Positions 9,893 to 21,800 of a stretch of DNA of 64,000 bases are shown here, in pieces. Source of the DNA: Norana najaformis (lineage: Eukaryota > Annelida > Clitellata > Crassiclitellata > Hormogastridae); assembly GCA_964023275.1 (NCBI GenBank), contig OZ029918.1:13772355-13836354 (forward strand), in the 5' to 3' direction. The notes below the pieces were generated by a model. That model was not told where the DNA came from, did not search any database, and worked only from the letters and a program-made list of their open reading frames with translations. A program made the translations under genes and the position numbers. How positions within the stretch are numbered: position 1 is the first letter of the stretch; every line of letters starts with the position of its first letter.

Positions 9893-12800
9893 CTAAAGCA
9901 AAAATAATAATCAGATAATTACATATTCTTCAAAAGTACACTTCAGAGTTTTGAATCTTGGGATAGCACAGTCCATACACTGGGACCTTAAATGGCATGG
10001 TACCCATTTAAATGGGCAGTGGTGGTGAAGGATCTCACCTAAAAAAATTAGCAGGGTCGAGGCCATACGGTCGCTATATCACATTTACATTTCTCAGGAA
10101 TATGTAACTATTCAACATCTAAACTGTGCATCTGAGGAAAATAAAAGATATTGTCTGTAAAGCAAAAATGTTCAGATAACACGTTTACACACTTCTAGAG
10201 AGCTCAGAATTGTGATTGCTAGTTTGAAGAATCATTTGGTTCAGAGGTTTACTATCAACAGGGCAAACTCAAAAGGGCAAAACAAAATAGCAAAATTTAA
10301 AAGGGTGAACATTAAAAAAGTGCATAATAATAAAGGCGAAAATAAAAGAAGAGCATTATAATTCGGGCAAACGTTGAAAACAGTGAATCACTTGCAAAGT
10401 AGCCATGTAAATATAAATGGCTTAAACTCGGAATAAACAGCTGTTATTATGGCACATCTTTTATGCATGTAACTCGAAAGATTTTTACATTTGTAAATCA
10501 AGATTGTATGCTATTCATCTTAAGTAGTTAAGATTTGAACGCCTCCCATGTCATGTCATGTAATCATCTCTGGACTGGATCCAGTCGTTGATTTCTCTAT
10601 GACATCCCTCCACAAATCTCGTTTCCCGGCCATCTCCTCAAGGGTCATTCTCCGTCTGCCCTCCGTTTTCCCATAGATAGTAACTCCGGCACCTTTCAGA
10701 TCCTCTTCAAGGCAGTCTATCCATCTTCTTTTCGGTCTTCCCACTGCCCTCTTTCCGTCCGGTTTGTATTTAAAGATTTTCTTTGGATTACGGTTCTCCT
10801 CCATCCTCAGGATATGTCCTGCCCACTTCATTCTTCTTTTCTTAATCACATTGTTTATCAATGGTTGTTGTGTTCGTTGTCTAATACTTTCATTCGTTAC
10901 ATGGTCCTTATAGCTAACTCTTAGTATTCTTCTGAGCCATTTGTTTTCTGCTGCATTCAGTTTATTCTCCATTGTTCTTGTGATACTCCATGACTCACAT
11001 CCATAGATTAGTACTGGGATCACGCATGTGTTGAGGATTTTTAGCTTTATCTCCAGTTTTATATCATGTCGTTTGAAGACCTTTTGTAACCTGTTAAAGG
11101 TTGACCCTGCAAGTGCTATTCTCCTTTTGATTTCTGTTTCAGATCCTCCCCCTGCTTTCATTTCACTTCCCAGATAGACAAACTTATTTATTACCTCAAT
11201 TTCTTGTTCCTTAAGCTTAACTATCGGCCCGTTGTATTCCTTTTTTGTTATTGGCATTATTTTAGTTTTGTTATAGTTAATTTTCAGTCCAAGTTTTCCA
11301 CTTTCCTCTGCTAGTGCCTCTAACAGCTCCATTATTCTTGTTAGGCATTCTGCAATCAGACATGCATCATCTGCATATTCGACATCCTCTGCATTTCTTG
11401 GTTGAGATTGTGCTCCCAAATTATGGGTTCTTTCCAGACGTCTCATGATATAGTCTAATACCATATTAAACAAGATTGGTGACAGGATGCACCCCTGTCG
11501 GAAACCTGTTTCTATCTTGAACCATTCCGTTTCCTCTCCTTCTAATCGAATGCATGCCATTATTGTGCCGTATAGTTTTCTTATGAGTCTGATTAATTTG
11601 GCGTGAATGCCATATTTCTCCAAGATCTTCCATGCTCCTGATCTCCAGACTGAGTCGTAGGCCTGTGCAAAGTCAATGAAGAACATAACTGTTTCTTTAT
11701 TGTATTAAATTCTTTTTTCGATGATTTGTCGGATTACAAAAATCTGATCTGAACAACCTCTCCCTTTTCGAAATCCACTTTGATTTTCCCGTAATCAGCA
11801 ACAATTCTTTTAATCCCTTGAACACTGTCCTTATACTTAATCTTTCCTGTAGGTGGTTGTTGTCCAGCTACATATTGTTCTACTTTCACTTCGTTTATTG
11901 CAAGAGGTGCCTGAAGCAGGCTGCATAATGTAGGGCAATCAACCACAAAACCAGAAATACCAACTTCAGGTATTTTTAAAGTAATATGTACATATACTGT
12001 TGCAGGCCATCAGAAGATACAGATCAGTGCCTTTGTGAGGTTCTTAAAATGTGCTAAATAAATGTTTAGATACATACTTATGGGTACATACATATATCCA
12101 AAGAAAGATTTGGTAGGGCTACTGTAACAGTACACAAAGTATGGCAATAATTGATGTTTGTTACTATGCAAAACTACAAGAAAAGCATTTTAGACAACGT
12201 CTACACGATATTCTGTTGCACTGTTACAGACCATCGTAATGGTAGTTCCAAGATTTTTACAGCGTCCAACGAAAGCCATGTCACGGGGACCAGCTTATTC
12301 ACAGGCGCTCAGTCAAAACAAAATCGATAGGCAAGAAAGGTTCAGTTCCAGGTCAAGTTCCAAAAGTCAGGCAGTGTGGCAGCTATGTTGGATGATGTTT
12401 GGGGCGTAAAGCGAGATGAGAGGAAGAAAGGGAGTCAGGACAGGATCTGTGAAAGAGGAATGTTACAGATCAGTACATCTGTGCAGAAGGGTAAAATTAT
12501 TAGGGATATGAAATCCAGAAAACAGCTTTGTATTACTAACAATTGCATTTTACCAAGAGGCAGTTGCAAATCAAGTTTGCAAGTGTTTTTTGAAATCACA
12601 TATGGAAAATGTCTTGGTTAACTTATGTTTTACCTTGAACTGCATTTGACAGTTGAAAGAATATTAAAAAATACCAGTGTACTGCAAGGGGATAGGTGAT
12701 ATTTGCCAGTGAAAACTGATCTGAAGTCCAGTGTCCAAAATCTCGGCCAAATGAACGTGAACCAGGTTATAAGAGAGAGACAGTAGCCAAAATGATATGT

Positions 12801-15800
12801 CTGTTGAGGACTAAAGAATGTCTTCAGTGAGGCTGAGACATGAAAGGCAAAGCTGGTGGATTGAAATATAGGAACAAGTACTCCTCACCTCCCTCTGACC
12901 TGCAACTTTAAATAGGTCAAGCTGCAGTTCACCCTTTTCTCTCAGGGTTAGTACCGTCTTGCCTTCTTGGGCCCATGCTGCTATGAATTCTGCTGCAGTC
13001 TTTCCTGCATTAACATATTAATTACCATAATTATATTTATTAGTATTTATATTATAAATTCAGGTATCAGGTGCTAAAAGCCCAAGACTACATGTTCACA
13101 AATTTTTTAGCTTTTAACTATTAATTCGCCAGAAATAAATTTTATTATTATTTCTTTTTTACCAGAGAAGATATAATGCCTCGTCATTCAAACATTGTTT
13201 TTCGGGATTAAAAACTACATATGAAATGGCAGTGCAGCTCATCAAGTTCTGGAACGTGGAAGGAGCTGCTGTAAGCAACTGCATGGAAGTACAAACATTT
13301 CAACAACAGGCACTGAAAAGGATATATCATCTTGCTTGCATCTCCAAAAACATTACCCAGGCTTTACCAAGCACTGTGATGAAAGCCAGACCAACACTGT
13401 TAATAGGATCATGGGTTTCAAAGGCCAAAGGGACAAAATGGTACCGTGTGAAAAGTTGGCTGTACTTAGTTTTTTTAAACTGCTGCCTGCTAAGCTGAAC
13501 CATCTGCTGTAAATGAAGCTGTCTGAGGAGCATCCCAAATGAGACTGCACCCCACACACTATGGGACACGGGGTATGCCCATTATTAAGACAATTTATAT
13601 AGCTCTGTACATGAGTTAAAAATGAACGACAATTTCAAAAATAGATGGATCTTGAGGCTTGACTTCATCATCATCATCATCAAGAACCATGGGCTCAGCG
13701 CCCGTAGGTGTCCGCTGCCGTCTTCACCAAGTTCTTCCATCGTTCCCTGTCCATCGCCGTGTGACTCAGCTCCTGAAGTGATTCTCCTCCCCATCCGGTG
13801 ATGTCATCCAGCCATTCCCTGTGTGGCCTTCCTCTTCGATTTGTCCCCTCCATCCTGCCAAACATCAGTGTTTTTATTTTCCTATCCTCCTTCATTCTGC
13901 AGATATGTCCAAAAAGTTTCAGCTTTCTCTTGATCAGATTCTGCATGATGGTTTCCTTAGGGCGTATTCGTTTGTATAGCTCTGTGTTAGTGACCTTTTG
14001 TGTCCAGCCTATTCCCAAAATCTTTCGATAGCATTTTCTTTCGAAAGACAGCATCCTTTGCTCTATATCCTTTGTTACCACCCAGGACTCGCACCCGTAG
14101 AGCACTCCGCTGAAGATGCACGTCTGTAGTACCTTCACCTTGGTTTCCAATTTTATCGCTTTACTTCTCCAGATTTTGTCCATAGCCTTTAGTGTTGCTG
14201 TAGCCCTTGCTATCCTTGTCCAAACTTCCTTTCTACTGTCTAGGTCATACGTCGTGTTGCTCCCGAGATATGTGAACTTTTCCACATTCTCCAGTTGGTT
14301 TCCATCAATTACTAGTTTCTTTCTGTGGTCCTTTTCTCCGAATACAAGAGTTTTGGTTTTTTCGAAGTTCATGGTTAACCCATATCTCTTTCCTTCTTCA
14401 TTCAGAGCTTGCGCTGTTGTTTCCAGTCGTTCCTCGTCTCTTTCGATCAAGTCAATGTCATCTGCAAAACATAGGTTGTTGATTCCTGTAACGCTTATTA
14501 CTACCCCATCTTCTTTACCTCTTATCTTATCCAAGACTCTTTCCAATAGTATGATGAAGGAGCTTGGGGATATTGGGTCCCCTTGTCTTGTACCTCTGCT
14601 TGTTTTGAACCAATTTCCCTTCTCGTTCCCAATCCGTACTGCCGCTGTTGCGTTTCCATTTATTTCCTTGAGGCTTGACTTGAATGTGTCCAAAGATGAT
14701 GCATTCTTCACATGGCCGGGAATATAGTATTTCATGCAGTGGGTTCAGTGACAGAGAAGGAACATTCTCCAAACCTCATGGTAGACTACAGGACATGCAG
14801 TTGATTCCTTGATCAGGACCGCAGCTGACATCTGTTCTGGCTGTCTGCTAATCAACTGGAGAAGTAAGAAATACAGCCCAAGATAAGGCAATTCAGTGCC
14901 TTAAAATTATTGGGCACAGTTTGCTGATCACATGATCTGCTGAGGAATGCACAAGGAGTGCAGGTTGTCGTGCAGCAGTTCAGTGACATGATTGGATAGT
15001 GTGTGGCCATAGATGAGATGGGTAGAGAGTATACCACCGACTGTATCCCCTTAGCTGACAAATCAGCAGACCCAGCAGCAGGCTGTTGCAGTAGTCAACT
15101 CTGGAGGCTATGAAGCTGTTGACCAAGGTGATAGCGGTTGAAGTAGGAATGAGTCTTCGGATGTTTGTAACACAATGCAGTTGGTAGAAGCAACCTCGAA
15201 CAAGCTGACCCACAAGAGCTGACATGGTCATACAGCTGTCAAGGTGGATTTCAAAGTTGCAGATGGTGTCAACTGGTTGAACTTCTGCAACACTGAGGAT
15301 GAAGGTACTGCCGCTGAGTAGGTGACGACGCTGGATGGTGGTGCATCACAGGAACTCAGACTTTGATGGATCAAGTCTGAGACAGTTCATCATCATCCAC
15401 CCTAAAATGCGTTCAATACACTGCAGCACTCTGTTTCAGCTCAGCGGTTTGTGAACGCTCACAGAAGTAAAGCACACCAATGGTGAAGGAGACAGTGTGC
15501 TTGCGTAATCCTCTTCACATCACCCGCATGTAAAATACAAAGAGGAAGGGGTCAAGCAATGATCCTTGTGGATTACAGCACAGATGACCAGCCTAAGTGA
15601 TGTCGTCTTCCCTGCCAAATGGACAGATTGTGTGCCTCCAACCCTGCGAGACAGTCACTGAAGTACGATGTCATGGCTGAACACAGTGTATTGAATGCAG
15701 CTAACATATCAAGTAAAACAACAGAAGCGCTAGTTAGCCTGAATCGATGGCATTGACCATATCAGAGAAGACTTTCAGAAATGCAGTCTCTGTGGAGTGG

Positions 15801-18800
15801 CCATGCTTCTAGGCAGACTGAAACCGAGGAAGGAAGTGAAATTCAGATAGGTACTCAGTCAGATGTTTGAGATTAATGTTTAGTAAGAGACTGGCCTGAA
15901 GTTAGCATGGATGATTCATTGATTCCTACTTTCTCTGGGAGTGGCATGACCATTGCATGCTTCCATTCTGACAGAAAACACCCAGAGGCTAATCACTGGT
16001 CGAACAATGTAGCAGTGAAATGCGCCAACAGCACAGCTGCTATCAGCCATGCTGGAAGTGTGCTGAGCAAGCACTGTTTTGCTGGTGATGAAAGAAATAC
16101 CTTAAGTATGTCCTCCATTGTAATCGGTCTAAACCCAAACATTCAGATGGCCAATTGGTGAAAATTGCCCCACTTACGTAAGATGTCAAAGATCAGATAT
16201 CAGTGAGTTCTGTTACCATGTAGTCATGCAAAGTAGCAGCAGAAAAGAACCCTGATCTCGAGGTGTCTCTGCCTTTGCCTTGCAGAGGTGTACTGCCAGC
16301 CACACACCACTCTGATTGGTCCCTGCCAACGTGATTTTTTATTTCCAGTAATGCGGCCTTCTGATGGTAAAGTTTTCTAGCCAAATGCAGGGCTGTGTGC
16401 CAGGCTTGCTTACTCACTGGACCAGTAGCGTTGATCTGAGAAGTTGAGCCGTCCGTCTAGACTTATGGCTTTCATTGTCAAGCTATGGCTCATAAGAACA
16501 CTCACACAATAAACTAAATGGGAGTGTGCTTATCAAGCAGGCCACTGGTTACAGAGTTGAAAATAGCTGCAAGATTGTCTGCAGAGGTATTAGTTGTCAG
16601 TCCATGGATGGTACAGAGTACTGAGTTCTGACTTCAAGCATTTGTCCAGGAAGGCAGCGGTGTTGAAATTCAGCCACCTGCACCTAGCGATTTTGCGTAA
16701 GCTCGAGCTGCAGGTGTCATACTGAAGGAACATAACATCAGCATGTGGTCTGAGGTCCGACTCTGGTGAACAAGACCAGGTGGTGACGTGCTCTTGGACA
16801 TGATCACATGGTCCAGCAGGCTGCCGAGTCAGTGTGTTGGAGACTTCATGTGCTGCCTGAAATCATATGTTGACAAGATTTCACTGTATTTGATGACTTC
16901 TGGGTTAAGCACTTGTTCAATATAAATAGTAATGTTTCCATGAACCGAAATTGGCAGAAACATACTGGCGATAGCCGTAAGAAGTGAAGAAGCTCATCAT
17001 CTTTGGCCCGATCACTTCTGACCCAGGTCGGTGTGGGATGACGAATTTGTGGCTGCTACTCCCAGATGTAGTCTGTCAGGTATTCAAGCCATGTTAAATG
17101 CTGCCTGAAGTTAGACGAGGCGACACCATGAGTGGAAACAATAGCAACGTCACCATGGTTCACAAACTTGGCCTTTGCTATGGCACCTCTTATGTCAAAC
17201 GGTCTGGCAGCCTGAAGCAGTTAGGTCCTAACCTGCAGACACTCTTGATGGACGTGCAATCAGAGTCCTTATGCCAGGTTTCAGTCAGACAAGCATGTTG
17301 TGCTCCTTGTCCTGCATAAGCCCTCTGACTTCATCTTCCTTGTTATTAACCGATCACATATATAATTGAGGCATCCAAAGCAGATCTGATTGCCATATTG
17401 TACAGCGCGTCGTGCGTTATGGAAGAATAAGGAGACGTGGCTTGTGCTGCACTTGGCCAAACAGAAATGAAAAGCACCGATGAAACATTGCCGTGTTTTG
17501 TATTATAATTATTCCCATGTTAGCCTTTTCATCATCAGTCAGTCAAACAAATCAACTGGGGTTAGTCATACAGTCAAAACAAAATGTTTTTAAAAGATTT
17601 TTTTATCAGGTTCAACTGAAAAGTGCCTAATAGGGAAACAAAGGACTGTAGTAAATGTCCACATTAAGGGAGTTAATCGTTTGTTAATGGGAACTTACCT
17701 CTGTAGCCAAGTTGAAAGTGCAGCCAATATAGTCTACTCTGCCCTTCTGGGAGGAGTTTCTTTGTTGGTCTAGTGGTCAGTGACCCAGGCAGTCCGAGGA
17801 CATGGTCTGCAAATCCTTCATACGTTCGCAGTGGGCAACATGTGACCTCTGTCTGGTCACCGTAAGCAATATTGAGGGCATCAACTGCGGACTCAACACC
17901 CCCATCCAGGACTATAAAATGATAACATCATTACATACAGGTAAAATTTGAAAACTGATGACACCAACTCACTAGCAAAGACTAAGTTGTGGATTTCTAA
18001 CCACTGTAGATGGTGTTCGAATATATTTAAGTTCATAGTTCATAACGTGAAACTGGCTGGTGAACAAATGAAATTGAGTCAATATAATGAAAATGCCAGT
18101 CTTTTATACAGAAGTCATCATTCGATGCGATCATAATATGAAATTAGCCATTACGTGCGTGAAACTGCCAGTACATCATGATGTGATTCTGAGATGTCAT
18201 CAAACAAAATTGACAAAAAAACTTGTATAAAAATTGCTGTTGCCTTGTATGTATGTATATACGTATGTATCCAAAAACTTATAGCGTATTTTTAGAACCT
18301 CACAAAAGAACTGCAGCAAGACTATCTATCTAGCACTTCTAAAAAAGTGCATCTTAAGATGGGCTGAGAATGTTTCTTGAGTTGTTACAGGAGGAAGAGT
18401 TCGAATTTCCAGAGGAGGACTGTTCCAGAAGGACGGTACAACACACGAGAGAGCATAGTGTGCCTGTTCCACCATACGGGAGCGCGGAACTATAAGATTG
18501 CCTTTTGTGTGCTTCAGCTCCACTGTTTTCTTATGCATAAATAATATAACGCAAAATTACATTTTTAATTATTATTATCATTATTAGTTTTACCAGAGGT
18601 ATATATGATCCTTAAGGATTTAAAAATTTTTACGGAGAATGAAAATTCTGGGACAGCTAGAAATCAAGATCTTGCAGAGCAAAAGTACTGTGGAAGGCAA
18701 CAGCATTGAAGCACTGAACTCAGTGAACTGTTATAGCAATGTGCTGAAAAGATAACTGGTTTCTCTTTTTTATTATTGTCATTATTACTACTATTAAATT

Positions 18801-21800
18801 TATTATTATTATAAATATGATCTCTCAGGATTTAAAAACTTATTGAAAAAGAGGTAAAGCATCTAGAATGGCCACTACTTGTTAAGTTCTGGCAATGAAG
18901 AATGCGCTGCAGAAAGCAACTGCATTGAAGGATTGAATTGTCAGTGACAATTATTTATTATAACTGTTATTATTAATAATTAGAAACTTCTATAGCATTG
19001 GTGCCTAATGCTCAAGGTATCAACCGATGGCACACCAAATTCAAGCTGCAGTCAGGTATATATCTAGAAAGTCAGTCCACTGGTACAAAGAGGCAGCCTG
19101 TGCCATATAGGCCAACTGAAAAAGATAAGTCTTAAGTTTAGGACGAAATGACATAAAAGACTGAACAAAACGCATGGATGCAAGAAGAGAATGCTTTCTA
19201 AGCATTAGCATTTCCATTGCACGTGGGGCAACCTGCACCGAGTGCATGCCCAGGCATACCTGGACTAAACAAAACAGCTTACTTTGTGGGCAACATTTTA
19301 GTAGACTGAAAATGTGAGAGGTAATCACAAAAATAGGTGATTCCTAAAATGGCATGTAATAGAAAAATCTGAAGGTGATTTTCTTGATCAAAATCCACAA
19401 GATACACCAAGTGTTCAGGAAGGAAAATCTTTGTTGTCCAGTGTAATTTGTGAATTCATCTCAAAAGCATGGGTATTTGGAAAAATGCAAGTCATCATTT
19501 GTTTGCAAAATATGATTAGGGAAAGATGAGTCCTGCAAAGCTGATAGTTGTGAATTGCTCAGATGAAGACTAGTATGTGAAACGTACAGAAACCCCAACA
19601 AGTCTTTTTTGTAAATTGCAACTCACAGCCAGCTAGAGGAAGCTGATCTTAAGTTTGTTGTGGTGGGATTAAGCATGGAGTCTAATGCATAGGCCAGCAA
19701 GGTCACTTGGTGCTAAACCATGAAATGTCTAGTGGTCACCATAAACTTATATAGGGTAAATTAAATTCAATGATATCAGAGAAAAGTTGAGTCAGGTTTG
19801 GCACCAGGTACTGTTACCACAGTAACAGTTTCATAATGGTATAACATGTAACCAGAGGTTCAACTGGTTCAAACAAACACCCCTAATCAACAGTGCAATA
19901 TATATATATCATGCTTAAGCTCTTCCACAAAACTAATAATATACTGCCTGAAGGTTCTCCAGTGTGGCCTCACTTAAAAAGCAGTGATTACAATTTTAAT
20001 CCAATCAAATCTAATCATATCAAATACAGTTTACGCCTCTACTGCACTAGTAGAGCCATAGTATTTAAAATCAAAACAATACGAAAGATAATTTAATCCA
20101 TAGCAATAAACCCCACATACTCGAAGAGAACATGATTGCTCTTGAGGGTCTCTTAAATGTGCTGTATAAATTCAGATACATGTAAATGCTTACACGTATT
20201 TAGGGAAATATGGCAAACCAATGTTTTGTCACAACATATTTAATATCAACAACAGACTTATGGACAGTGGTATTACATCACATTAATAAAAAAATACATA
20301 TATTAAAGATACTGTTTAAAACATAGAAGAAATCAAAATAGGACGGTTGAAAAGTGTAACTGCCCTAATCTGATAAATGAGAAGTTTAGGTCAGTGAATG
20401 CCTGCCTGCTTTTAACTAAGTGCAAATGACGATGACTTGCCTGCAACTAGTCTGTTTTCTCCAACAATCTGAAAAACGTTAACAAAATCAGAATAAAACC
20501 AAATATGGAAATCCATTTCTGCTAGTTACAGTAACTAGTTACTAAGCAGAAAAAGTAACTGGTAATTACCATAAATAGTTAATTTATAAAAGATAGTAAC
20601 TAATTACTGATTACAGTTACTTTTCCAAAGTAATAACTGGTAATTATTTTAATTACTACACATGGGAATGGTAAAATTAAAATTTGCCGCATGGGTGGTT
20701 TTGCATGTAATAGGCTGAATAATAATAACAATTATTATACAGTGCACTCAAAAGCCATCAAAAATCATGGACTATGACATTAGATAACTAGAGGTGTTTA
20801 CTGGCTTGACTTACAATATATATCCTGAATTTTAATGCAAAAGTATTCCATTTTGAACCTGATTATTCAAAGTCAGTATTTATTTGCTCTGAAATAATGT
20901 TTTCAAAAGTTTAAGAATTTGATTTCAGATTCATGTAGGTCTAAATCCCAGATAAGAATCCTGGCCCAAATATGTCTTGTTGATGAAAAACAGCTGCCCT
21001 GCTAAAATAATCAAGACTGATTATAATATGTGCCGTTTTACTGGACCTCAGTTTAGTCTTTATGTCACAGGCTTAGCCAATAAGAAAAGCTCATAAATAT
21101 AGGATGCCCTAAAGATGTAAAGAACAAAAGGAGCTTAAATGATCAAAGCCTGGCCACCATTTTTCTTACAAAACCTAACACAAATTGCCATCTGGCAAAG
21201 AATTGGCAGGTCAGCCATAATAAAGCTTTATTTAAAATACAGCACAACTAGCAAATTGATTAGATACAAATCACAAAATGTGTAACGAAAACCTGCCTTT
21301 TATACTTTCTGTAAATTACAGAACAGCTTGGAGAACATAAATATGCTTGACAGCAAATGTCAGGCTCAACATGATTTTTAAAATGGATGTGCTGCTGAAA
21401 GCCATACTAAGAACTCTCGGGAAAAGCAAAGTTTGCATTTCACCACAATATTTCTGCAGTATTTCTGTCAATTTGGCTCACAAATTCCAAGGAGTTTTTT
21501 ATATGCCAAACATTGAAAACATTTTGCGACTTGAACTTTCACACTGAAAGATGCTCATAGTACCATCTGCTGACCTATATGATGTGAACATAATTTCAAA
21601 GTAATGCAAAGTAACTAAGTTGTTGCATTACCATTACCTCATATAAATGATCTGGTCACTGCTGCAAATTATTAAAAAAGTATTTATTTAGTAACAGCAA
21701 TAGCTGTCAAAATATAGTTGTCAGTTATAGTAACACATTATAACAGAAGCACAAATGCACAACAATGCCCACAAACACACACATATATACAGGATATAGT

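Noticed and set aside
11734-11946. Extra exon of the minus-strand barrel gene
   Set aside because: Exon 4 joins to exon 5 in frame without it, and its downstream half overlaps the RTE-like LINE (LRENQSGFRKGRG in another frame).
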